From NCBI GenBank assembly GCA_014801955.1, contig JAAVDE010000022.1, positions 1-64,000 on the forward strand: a stretch of DNA of 64,000 nucleotides, given 5' to 3'. Every line of letters starts with the position of its first letter. The stretch's first letter is position 1. Both the position numbers and the translations under genes were made by a program. The DNA is from Bacteroides sp. (GTDB taxonomy: Bacteria > Bacteroidota > Bacteroidia > Bacteroidales > Muribaculaceae). The notes under the pieces are model-generated. The model was given only the letters and a program-made list of their open reading frames with translations, ran no database searches and was not told the origin of the DNA. This document shows, piece after piece, positions 42,958-51,129 of this stretch.

Positions 42958-44598
42958 TTAAAATTTATAAGTTGCGCCGACCATTCCCATGATTCCTTGG
43001 CAGGGAACCGCCGGACCTAAATACCAGTTCTGATTCAAAAGATTTTCGCCGCGCACGAAGGCCGACCACTGAGGAGTAATCTTGTAGCTTACTGAGGCCG
43101 AGAGGTTGCTGATGTTGCAAAGGTTCAAGTCTTTGCCTGCGCCGAGAGTTTTCTGGCGTCCGGCGCGCAGGTGGTACCCTACTCCGATGTCGAGCTTGTC
43201 AATGGGTCGGACGGTGAGATTATAGACCAGGTTCAGCTTCGCATGGTCGCGCCAGGGAGCGTAGCCCTTGCTGTAGTCTCCGCGCGGGCTCTGCGCAATG
43301 TCGAGCCGGAGGTTGGTCGAGAGGTAGCGGCGCCAGTCATAGTTGAACGCGGCTCCCCAGTGGAAACCCTTAACGTCGATAGGGTCCATATAGCCGGTCG
43401 TGACGGCAGGGAAATACCAGTCTTTGGCAATCGTGTAGCCCGCAAAGACCTGAATCGCGGCGCCTCTTATCGGGCCGATGGTCAGGCCGGCGTCGCCGTT
43501 GTAGATGCGCGACATTCCGGCGTCGAAGTCGGCCAGCAGATATGGCTGCTCTTCAAGGAGCTTGCCGCGATAGTTGTCGTCCATGCGGCCGTTGACTTTA
43601 CCCCAGATGCTGAAAAAAGTAGAGGGTTGCCAAACGACGTCAACATCCGGCGCCACAAGCACCGTCGGACCATAGGCAACGTTGCCGGTCTTAATGTCAA
43701 GGTCAACACCGAGTCGGAGCTTGAACTGATTGACAGCAAAGCTATAACGCGGCAGGATATGAAGTATTCCTTTATTATTCGCAAGGGCGGAATTGTCGAG
43801 GCTGAAACCCAGGTCGAGGTTGATTGCAGACTTCGAGGAAGTGCGCCAGTTAGCGGCACCGCTAAGTGCAACGCGGTTATTGTTGGCGTTGTTCTTTCCA
43901 AGATAAATCATTGAATAATCAACGCCGACCGCATAATCAAACGCGCCCTTGGCCGCACTCCAGCCCAGGTTGACGTTGGCCAGATTGGCGTCGATAACAT
44001 GCTTGTCGGTCACCGCCGGGACCTGCAGCTGGAGAATCGGGTAATTGTAGCCGAGGTAGTCATACATAACCGAGCCGGTCAGAGTGCCGGCGCTCGACGT
44101 CCAGCGCGCATTGGCGCCTACCATCGCCGCCTGACGGCGGAAACATGCCTTTCCGTCATAATCGGCCATGAACGGAGGCAGTTTGCGATAGCCGCGCGTG
44201 TAGCTCATTCCGTTGAACTGACTGTAGGCATCAACCGTCAGCTGCTCGTTTTCAACGAACCTATACCCCACCGAGCCGGTCAGGTTATACACCGGGCCGT
44301 AGCCGAGCATTGCATAGCCGCGATAGGGGTAGCGCTTCTGCCGATCAAGCCACGAAGCCGGGCTGAGCGGGAAAATATAGGGCGACAGCTGCGCCGGCAA
44401 ATAGCGCGAGGCGGGCTGCAGGCGTCCGGCGTCGATCTTCGGAAGCGAAATCTGAGGCATAATGCGCAGACGGGTGGCCGCGTGCTCTTCGGGAACGACC
44501 TCATGGTTAACCGTGATTTCGGTATCCAAGTCCTGCGCTCCGGCTGTCAGGCCGAGCATAAGGGCCGCGAGAGCGAACGAATATCGTGATTTCATCAT
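42958..44598 (-). CDS. Plugless outer-membrane beta-barrel protein
   Basis: This 546-residue protein begins with a signal peptide (through about residue 21, LGLTAGAQ) and continues as alternating amphipathic strands ending in aromatic residues, closing with GMVGATYKF, the classical C-terminal Phe of barrels. The strand pattern and phrases such as LSASVSYKITPQWSAFVRGENLLNQ resemble the barrel of TonB-dependent receptors, but the N-terminal plug is absent (only about 80 residues precede the barrel). It overlaps the TPR gene by 4 nt; the pair probably works together at the outer membrane. No substrate can be named. Confidence 0.75.
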   Translation of the reverse strand: MMKSRYSFALAALMLGLTAGAQDLDTEITVNHEVVPEEHAATRLRIMPQISLPKIDAGRLQPASRYLPAQLSPYIFPLSPASWLDRQKRYPYRGYAMLGYGPVYNLTGSVGYRFVENEQLTVDAYSQFNGMSYTRGYRKLPPFMADYDGKACFRRQAAMVGANARWTSSAGTLTGSVMYDYLGYNYPILQLQVPAVTDKHVIDANLANVNLGWSAAKGAFDYAVGVDYSMIYLGKNNANNNRVALSGAANWRTSSKSAINLDLGFSLDNSALANNKGILHILPRYSFAVNQFKLRLGVDLDIKTGNVAYGPTVLVAPDVDVVWQPSTFFSIWGKVNGRMDDNYRGKLLEEQPYLLADFDAGMSRIYNGDAGLTIGPIRGAAIQVFAGYTIAKDWYFPAVTTGYMDPIDVKGFHWGAAFNYDWRRYLSTNLRLDIAQSPRGDYSKGYAPWRDHAKLNLVYNLTVRPIDKLDIGVGYHLRAGRQKTLGAGKDLNLCNISNLSASVSYKITPQWSAFVRGENLLNQNWYLGPAVPCQGIMGMVGATYKF

Positions 44599-47474
44599 TT
44601 GGGTAAGCGTTTGTCAATCATCAGGAAAATGTCGGTTTCAGCGCCGGGATAGTTCGACTGCAGGGCCTTGAGATACTCGTCAGCCTCGAAGTCGGAACCC
44701 TGGCTGCGCAGAATGTCGCTGTAGAGAATGAACGTTCTTGCGAGCCAATAGGCATGGGGCGGATTGGCATCAATAATCTTTTCAGCCTCGTCGGCGGCCT
44801 TGGTCAGTTCATTGTTGCGATAGTGATAGTCGGCAATCTCATAGGCCGAGCGGACGCCATAGACCGTTGCAATAGAGCCCGACAGTTCCTTCCAGAGCGC
44901 AATCGCAGCTTCGGTATTGCCGATGTTCGACAGCGCGTTGGCGCGACGGAACTTAACCTCCGGCAGGTCGGCGCCCGCAGCGGCGGCATCGGCCATAACG
45001 TTGGCCGAAACCTCGATGATGCGTTGGTCGTCGCCCATTTCCGAAGCGGAGCGCAGAATGCCCATGCGCGCGGTGTGGCGCATGGCTGCGGTAGTTGAGC
45101 GCTGCTCCAGCTCGCCGTAGGCAGTAAGAGCCTTGTCGGCCAGGCCGTTCTCCAGATAGGCTGCGGCTGCGATGGCAAGAGCCTCTTCCGCGCCTTCGGC
45201 ATCGGGATATTTTGTCAGCAGCTCGTTGGCGGCAGCCAATCGTCCGTCGTTGGTCGTTGCCGTTTTGGCTTTGCGCAGCAGGCTTGCGGCGGCAATCGCA
45301 TTCTTCTCCGTTGCGTCGAGCTGCGGAGCGCCATCGACCGATTCAAGGAATGAATTGAGTTCCTCAATCTTGCCGTTTTCGCTGTAGATGCGCTTCATAT
45401 CCTCTACCGCCAGGGCAGCTTCGGCGCTGGTCGGATAGTTCGAAATGACCTGGCGATAGTAACTGATAGCATCGTCGGTCTTACCGGTGTTGTCGCTGAG
45501 AATCGCCAGTTGCAGAATTGCGTTGCGACCGTGGGCGCTATGGCCGTAGTTGCTCGCAATCTGCTTATATTCGGTGATGGCTGCAGGCGTGTTGCCCATA
45601 ACGACGTAGGTCAGCGCGGTTTCGGTCATGGCAACCGGGCGCAGCGCCGAGTCCTGATACTTTTGAATCAGTTCGCCGAGGGTCTGCAGCTTCGAGGAGT
45701 GCTGGCCCATGTGGCCGTCCATCATCGCCGACTGCAGCAGCGAATAATCACCGCCGGCAGCGTTGGTTTCGTATGCCTTCCGATATGCCTGCTTGGCTTC
45801 GGTCAACTGCTTTTCGTAGTAATATGTGTCGCCGATGCGGTTATAGCCGTCGGCCTTAACGTCGGATGATTGACGGCGGTCGGCAACAACATTGCGGAAT
45901 CCCTTGCGCGCTTCGCCATATTCGCGGGCACCAAACAGGGAGTATGCCAGGTTATATTGAGCAATCGAGCGGTTGTCATCGCTGCCCGGGGCCTTGGCCA
46001 GGAATTTGCGATACTGAGCGGCTGCCTTGCCGAACTCTCCGTCGGCATAATAGGCATCGCCGAGCCAAAGCTCGGTTTGCAGGGCGATCGAGGCATTGGC
46101 CGAACTGAATTTCTGCGCGTCGGTCAGGTAGCTGATTGCACGTTTAGCGTCGCCGGCCTGCAGCGCGCGGGTGCCCAGAACGAAGTTCACCTGCTGGCGC
46201 GCCTCAACGAGGTTCTTGCTGTCGGCATTCTTCATCGCGTTCAGCGAGCGCAGGGCGCCGTCGTAGTCATCCGTGGCCATGTAGCCTTTGATAAGATACT
46301 CGCGGACGGTATCGGCATAGCGGCTCTTGGGGTAGCGTTTCAGGAACGCCTCGAGCGTTTGAACGCTGTTGCCGAACGGCAAACGACCGCCATCGACCTG
46401 CGCAACGGCGTAGTTGTAGTAGGCCATCTCGGTCAGCGACGGATTGAAATCGAGCTGCGTTGCCTTGTCGAACATCAGCAGGGCTGCCTTCGTATTGCCC
46501 TTGGCCAGATAGGACTGGCCCATTGTAACGGCTGCGCTCTGCCCCATTTCGTCGGTCAGCGCACTGACCGGGGCGAGCAGCTCAAGGGCTTCGTCGTAGT
46601 CGGCGGTTTGGTAGCGCTCAACGCCAACAATGTATTTGGTGCTTAGCGGGGCGTCGTTGCCATGCTTGGCAATGTAGGGGTTCAGATAAACCATTGCGCG
46701 GTTATCGTCGCCCAGCGCATAGTAACACTCGCCGGCTATCCGCTCGGTTTCGTCGAGATATTCGGGTGCAACGTCCTTGCGGGCCATCAGCGGCATCAGC
46801 AGGTTCAGGGCGTCGGCATATTTCGCCTGGCGGAACAGAATCTGCGCAACATAGTAGTCGGCCATGTTGCCGGGAGCCTTGGTGCGGTCACACTTTTCGA
46901 ACAAATCGAGAGCATATTGATATTCGCCGTCGGCAAACGCCATGTAGGCTTCATAGAACGTTGCCGAGTCGCCGTAGCGCTTGGTGCCGGCCAATTCCTG
47001 CATCAGCGGAGTGGCCTGCTCAAAGTCGCCGAGCTTCATGAGGGAGTATGCGCGACGATATGCAAGGTCCTCGCGTTCGTTATCCTGAAGGGCGCGGGCG
47101 TCGATTGCGTTGAACTGCTTGAGGGCTTCGCCGTACTCGCCGTTATAGAACACGATAGTTGCCAGCATCAGGCGCGCCGACAAAATATTCGTTGCATTGG
47201 GGAATTGGCGGACGTAGGCGGTCAACATCGGCTTCGCCTCGGGCAAACCGCCGTTGAAGGCGGCAACTGCCGCGAGCCACTGAAGCTGCTGGCGGCGGGT
47301 GCTTCCGAGCTGAATCGCCACCTTGCACTGGTCTATGCAGCCCTGAAAGTTGCCGTCGGCCAGCATGGCAGCCGCCCTGGCCTCATAGCCGTTGCTCTGC
47401 GGGGAATTAATCTGAGCATCGGCCGTTATCGCGCCGAGAGCGAGCAGCGCTAATATGATAGGTTTTCGCTTCAT
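44595..47474 (-). CDS. Large secreted TPR-repeat protein
   Basis: This 959-residue protein has a signal peptide (MKRKPIILALLALGAITADA) followed almost entirely by tetratricopeptide-like helical pairs, for example AISYLTDAQKFSSANASIA, EARKGFRNVVADRRQSSDVK and AITEYKQIASNYGHSAHGR. About 20 repeats are expected. No enzymatic domain is seen. It would form a periplasmic solenoid scaffold; linkage with the downstream barrel suggests a joint transport or assembly role. It heads the five-gene operon ending in the fused kinase and has its own good promoter. Confidence 0.8.
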   Translation of the reverse strand: MKRKPIILALLALGAITADAQINSPQSNGYEARAAAMLADGNFQGCIDQCKVAIQLGSTRRQQLQWLAAVAAFNGGLPEAKPMLTAYVRQFPNATNILSARLMLATIVFYNGEYGEALKQFNAIDARALQDNEREDLAYRRAYSLMKLGDFEQATPLMQELAGTKRYGDSATFYEAYMAFADGEYQYALDLFEKCDRTKAPGNMADYYVAQILFRQAKYADALNLLMPLMARKDVAPEYLDETERIAGECYYALGDDNRAMVYLNPYIAKHGNDAPLSTKYIVGVERYQTADYDEALELLAPVSALTDEMGQSAAVTMGQSYLAKGNTKAALLMFDKATQLDFNPSLTEMAYYNYAVAQVDGGRLPFGNSVQTLEAFLKRYPKSRYADTVREYLIKGYMATDDYDGALRSLNAMKNADSKNLVEARQQVNFVLGTRALQAGDAKRAISYLTDAQKFSSANASIALQTELWLGDAYYADGEFGKAAAQYRKFLAKAPGSDDNRSIAQYNLAYSLFGAREYGEARKGFRNVVADRRQSSDVKADGYNRIGDTYYYEKQLTEAKQAYRKAYETNAAGGDYSLLQSAMMDGHMGQHSSKLQTLGELIQKYQDSALRPVAMTETALTYVVMGNTPAAITEYKQIASNYGHSAHGRNAILQLAILSDNTGKTDDAISYYRQVISNYPTSAEAALAVEDMKRIYSENGKIEELNSFLESVDGAPQLDATEKNAIAAASLLRKAKTATTNDGRLAAANELLTKYPDAEGAEEALAIAAAAYLENGLADKALTAYGELEQRSTTAAMRHTARMGILRSASEMGDDQRIIEVSANVMADAAAAGADLPEVKFRRANALSNIGNTEAAIALWKELSGSIATVYGVRSAYEIADYHYRNNELTKAADEAEKIIDANPPHAYWLARTFILYSDILRSQGSDFEADEYLKALQSNYPGAETDIFLMIDKRLPK

Positions 47475-47499
47475 ATATACTGAATGGTCAAATTACCTG

Positions 47500-47530
47500 C
47501 AAATTTACCACATTTCGCCGACATAACAAA
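47500..47530 (-). promoter_or_regulatory. Promoter of the TPR-barrel-upp-fucP operon
   Basis: TTTG (47527-47530) and TAAATTTG (47500-47507) are 19 bp apart on the minus strand, 26 bp before the TPR start. The -33 box touches the terminator of the upstream operon (47532-47566). Confidence 0.8.
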
Positions 47531-47531
47531 A

Positions 47532-47566
47532 TCTCCGCGCGGAAACATTGGTATTCCGCGCGGAGA
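47532..47566 (-). terminator. Terminator of the lipoprotein-DUF5723 operon
   Basis: A 13-bp GC-rich perfect stem TCTCCGCGCGGAA/TTCCGCGCGGAGA with a 9-nt loop is followed by a T-run on the minus strand. Confidence 0.85.
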
Positions 47567-47593
47567 AAAATTGATTGATATGATTAACTTTGT

Positions 47594-48946
47594 TTAGAAC
47601 GGGAAGTTAAGACCGAACGACAACTGAGCGTTGAGGTTCTTGGGAACATACTGCTTGGCGAGTTTGCCAAGGGTGTGTTCCATGCCGAAATAGATGTTGA
47701 AACCTTTGGGAGCGAGGTTGAGCATCCAGCCGAAGTGGTCGCCGAAGGTGCCTACGCCGTAGTTAACGTTGAGGCCGATCCACTTAACGGGCGTCAGGTT
47801 GGCGCTCAGGCGGAAGTCGGTCCAGGCGAAACGGTGGGCCATGCGGGTCGTGTTCAGGAAGCCGAAGGTCAGGTTCTTATACATGGGCAGGGCGTATTCG
47901 ACACTGAGATTCATGGTTGCGGCCAGTGCGCGGACGCGGTTGCCGGCATCTCCTTCGGGGCGAAGGTCGTATAGGTCGGTCAAATCGTCTTTCATCTGGT
48001 CCCACGAAGCATCGATGTCGGCTGGATCGAGAATGTAGTTGTTTGAGTCAAAGGTATGGGCGCCGTTTGTTCCTGCCTTAACGGTGTGCTGCCAGTTGAT
48101 GAAGCCGAGGTCATTGAAAGCGAGGGCGAAGGTAAAGTCCTTCCATTCATAGGTTGCGCCGAGGTCAATGGCCATACCGTAGCCGTTGGGGCCGGAAATG
48201 TTGTCCATATCAACGTCGTCGACCTGGCCGTCGTCGTTGAGCTTCCAGTCAAAGCCTTTGAGGCTGACTTTGGCAACGCCGTTGGTCGTCGCACGCCATG
48301 CGTCGGTTCCCAGCTCAAGGTCGGCGCGGTCCATGTTGATGTCAACGTTGCCAACGCCAACGAGGAACTTGAACGAACCGCCAACGCGCAAACCGGGCAG
48401 AATCTTACCCATGTCGTGGGAGTGGTTAAGGGCGATTTCAGCATAGGCGTCGGCCTGAGCGTCGATGCGGCCGATGTCGTAGGTTTTGTTTTCAATACCC
48501 TCTTTCAGGAACGAGAAAATCGACTTGGGCAAGCGAACCTGTGCTCCGGCAACGGCATTGATGCTGACGTGGTTGTAGCCGCCGAGACCTTTGAAGCCGA
48601 CGTGGATAATGTTTTCGCGAACGTCAACGCCCAGGCGCATGCGGTTCTTGAATCGGCTCATGGCGTCTTCGGTCGAAACGTCGGGATGGAGGAACGTTGC
48701 CATCCGGCCGTCGGGCAGCTGATGGAGGAACGTGTTGAGGCCTACATTGCTGTTGACGCCCAGATTAAGGCTGCCGAGACCGGGGAAACCGAACTCGCCG
48801 TGGCCTTCGCGACCCATTGCGGGGTTCATCTGGTAGTTGTAGCTATAATTGTCTAAAAAGTAGCCGGAACGGTTTTGAGCGTTGGCTCCGGTAGCTGCTG
48901 CGACCGCCATGGCCACACACAGCATTGTTTTCTTTGTTGAGTTCAT
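47594..48946 (-). CDS. DUF5723-like outer-membrane barrel protein
   Basis: This 450-residue protein has a signal peptide (to about residue 23, TGANAQ) and a beta-barrel-like pattern ending in LSFGLNFPF. The opening NRSGYFLDNYSYNYQMNPAM is typical of the Bacteroidetes DUF5723 family of putative outer-membrane proteins, whose function is unknown. An acidic insert (about residues 230-250) contains NDDGQVDDVDMDN, which looks like a calcium-binding EF/dockerin-type loop; this is inference. It is cotranscribed with the lipoprotein gene, 30 bp downstream. Confidence 0.7.
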   Translation of the reverse strand: MNSTKKTMLCVAMAVAAATGANAQNRSGYFLDNYSYNYQMNPAMGREGHGEFGFPGLGSLNLGVNSNVGLNTFLHQLPDGRMATFLHPDVSTEDAMSRFKNRMRLGVDVRENIIHVGFKGLGGYNHVSINAVAGAQVRLPKSIFSFLKEGIENKTYDIGRIDAQADAYAEIALNHSHDMGKILPGLRVGGSFKFLVGVGNVDINMDRADLELGTDAWRATTNGVAKVSLKGFDWKLNDDGQVDDVDMDNISGPNGYGMAIDLGATYEWKDFTFALAFNDLGFINWQHTVKAGTNGAHTFDSNNYILDPADIDASWDQMKDDLTDLYDLRPEGDAGNRVRALAATMNLSVEYALPMYKNLTFGFLNTTRMAHRFAWTDFRLSANLTPVKWIGLNVNYGVGTFGDHFGWMLNLAPKGFNIYFGMEHTLGKLAKQYVPKNLNAQLSFGLNFPF

Positions 48947-48976
48947 AGTGAATGATGGAGTTGTGTGTGGTTATGA

Positions 48977-50722
48977 TTATTCGTTGTCGTCGTCATCGTT
49001 ATCCTTAACAATGTAGTTGCCGGTAACGCGAATCTTCAGATTCTTCAGGGTCAGCGACGATTGGGGCGACAGGGCCTTGGCGTCAGCGGCGGATTTGATC
49101 ATGGCGGTGTAGCGCATGCCGTCGAGGTTACGGAAGGCGCCATTGGTGCTTTCGACCTTGATTTCAACATGTTTGGTAGAACCGGCGGGGATTTCGACCG
49201 GATTTACTTTAACGTTGGTGATGGCGTTGCCGTTGTTGTCGAGCGGTTTAACGATCAGGTCTACGCCGATGGGCAAGTTGCTGGTAACGTCGGCTTCAAC
49301 AACGAGCAGCGAAATGTCGAGCTCGTCGGAGTCGGAGCTCAGGCCCCAGTCGGTTGCTTCGTCTTCGTAGTAAATAGTGGAGTTTTCGCCGAGTTCAAGG
49401 GGCGCGAACAGGGTGTAATCGCCGCGGATTTGGCCGAGGTCAACGCCCAGAGGGAAGTCAACAACGCGCTGCTGGTCAATCATCGGCTTGCTGAAGTCTA
49501 CCTTGAGAGCTTCTGGCAGGCCATCGCCATAAATGATATTGCCAAAGTTGGTGAACTCATAGAGTTCGGCATTGGGATAGTTGGGATTGAGAGCCTTCAG
49601 CTGGTCGGGATGAGGCAGCAGGCAGTAGGTCTGCGGAGTTTCAACGCCTGCAATATGTAGGCGATTGGCGAGGTATGCCTCAACAATTTCTTCGCCGGCA
49701 GGGCGCACTTGCTTCAAATCAAAACCCGACGATGCGGTCAGGCCGATGCTGCCCAGCGGGTTGATAATCGACAGGTAGAGCTGCGGATTGCGAAGGGAGA
49801 TTTGGGTGCGCTTGTCGGTCAAAACGTCGGGCAGGTCATTCAGCATGATGTCCTCGTTGACTTTCAGGTCCTCTACGTCGTAGAAAATAGTGCCGGTAAT
49901 TGAGTTGACCTGAAGTTCGGTAACGCCCATCTCGGTGGTGATTTTACCCTTTCCGTCCATAGTGTTGGTTGCGTAGAAGTCGCCGGAAAGAATACCCAGA
50001 GTTGCAACGAGCGAGAAGTTATGGTCTTCCAGAACGGCGCCGGAAGCGGCAAAGTTAAATTCGTTAACGTGGAAGTTAAGGCTCAGCCGGCCGTTGCTGT
50101 CACTGCTGACGGAGGGGATGGAAACGAGATGGTTGCTCTTTTCGTTGATAACCTGGCTGAAGCTGCCGGCTTCAACATTGCCGTAGAATCCGGAGGGAAG
50201 AGTGATTTTCAGATTACGGAACTGGCCGGGAATGGCCTGGCCGTTGTCGTGTTTAACATCAATCGTAAGATTCAGCGTAACGTCGACCTTGCCGCTTTCG
50301 ATTGCAACGATGTAGTCGTCAACGTCGTTATAGTCATAGGTGAACTGGCGAACATATTCCGACAGCGGAACTGCAACTCCCCCAACAATCGGAGAGATAA
50401 CCTTTTCATCGTTTTTCTGGTCGTCGGCCGTCGGTTGGGCAACGATGGAAGCAATCTCCATTTTGTCGCTGGTGAACTCGCCTTCTTTTATAAGAACGTA
50501 TTCGCCGTTGATGGTGTCAATACATTCTTCGCTGGTGAGATCAACGAGGTCTGCGAGCTTCACCGGAGCAAGATTCAGGGGCAATGTCAGGTTATTGACC
50601 TGGAACTTCATCGTGGTGTCAATGTCTTCCAGACTGTAGTTGTCGTCAACACATCCGGTCAGCACTGCCGATGCCAATGCCCCGGTCATTGCCAGAACGC
50701 TAAAGTAGTGTTTTTTAAGCAT
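48977..50722 (-). CDS. Large Bacteroidales lipoprotein of unknown function
   Basis: This 581-residue protein has a lipoprotein signal with lipobox LTGC (Cys24) followed by the acidic VDDNYSLEDIDT, a lipoprotein export-like start. The body is beta-rich with repeated Ig-like segments and no recognisable catalytic motif. The end NYIVKDNDDDDNE is acidic. It is unlike any named family I can recognise. Being first in an operon with a DUF5723 barrel suggests an outer-membrane lipoprotein-barrel complex. Confidence 0.65.
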   Translation of the reverse strand: MLKKHYFSVLAMTGALASAVLTGCVDDNYSLEDIDTTMKFQVNNLTLPLNLAPVKLADLVDLTSEECIDTINGEYVLIKEGEFTSDKMEIASIVAQPTADDQKNDEKVISPIVGGVAVPLSEYVRQFTYDYNDVDDYIVAIESGKVDVTLNLTIDVKHDNGQAIPGQFRNLKITLPSGFYGNVEAGSFSQVINEKSNHLVSIPSVSSDSNGRLSLNFHVNEFNFAASGAVLEDHNFSLVATLGILSGDFYATNTMDGKGKITTEMGVTELQVNSITGTIFYDVEDLKVNEDIMLNDLPDVLTDKRTQISLRNPQLYLSIINPLGSIGLTASSGFDLKQVRPAGEEIVEAYLANRLHIAGVETPQTYCLLPHPDQLKALNPNYPNAELYEFTNFGNIIYGDGLPEALKVDFSKPMIDQQRVVDFPLGVDLGQIRGDYTLFAPLELGENSTIYYEDEATDWGLSSDSDELDISLLVVEADVTSNLPIGVDLIVKPLDNNGNAITNVKVNPVEIPAGSTKHVEIKVESTNGAFRNLDGMRYTAMIKSAADAKALSPQSSLTLKNLKIRVTGNYIVKDNDDDDNE

Positions 50723-50762
50723 AGGTGCGTGTGTAAATTAATGTGATTATAAATTTTGATGC

Positions 50763-50770
50763 AAATTTAC
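50763..50770 (-). promoter_or_regulatory. -7 element of the lipoprotein operon
   Basis: TAAATTTG on the minus strand lies 40 bp before the start codon at 50722. Confidence 0.6.
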
Positions 50771-50910
50771 ACATTTTTTCACGTCTGTTCACATTCCAAG
50801 CGTAGAATTATATCCAACCATGTCCGATTTAACTAATTTTATATTGGCTGGGCAACTTAGATGCCCAAACAATGCCTTACTTTGCAGTATAAATCAAATA
50901 CTTAAAAATT

Positions 50911-51129
50911 ATGGCAAAAATATCTGTTACCGACATACTTTTCGTTAATGTTCTCGACCACGGCCGCAGCCTTCTGCAGCTCTCCGTTTCCGGCATAACC
51001 TCCGCAAAAGAACTGATGCAGCAACTACGCGAGATGCTGCACCAGTATAATGGCAAGCTCCTGACCCTGCAGCTGCGCAATTCAACCCGCGGGTGGAGCC
51101 GAGAAAATCAAATGTTATTTGCGGCGTGA
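50911..51129 (+). CDS. Small conserved-looking hypothetical protein
   Basis: A 72-residue open frame begins at an ATG 26 bp after a near-consensus -7 element TTACTTTG (50877-50884); a small hairpin TGGGCA/TGCCCA (50849-50867) precedes that. The composition is protein-like (LDHGRSLLQLSVSGITSAKEL, cut here) with no repeats or membrane segment. It overlaps the 3' end of rnr tail-to-tail by 15 nt. No function can be assigned and no family is recognised. I keep it because promoter and start are well placed. Confidence 0.55.
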   Translation: MAKISVTDILFVNVLDHGRSLLQLSVSGITSAKELMQQLREMLHQYNGKLLTLQLRNSTRGWSRENQMLFAA

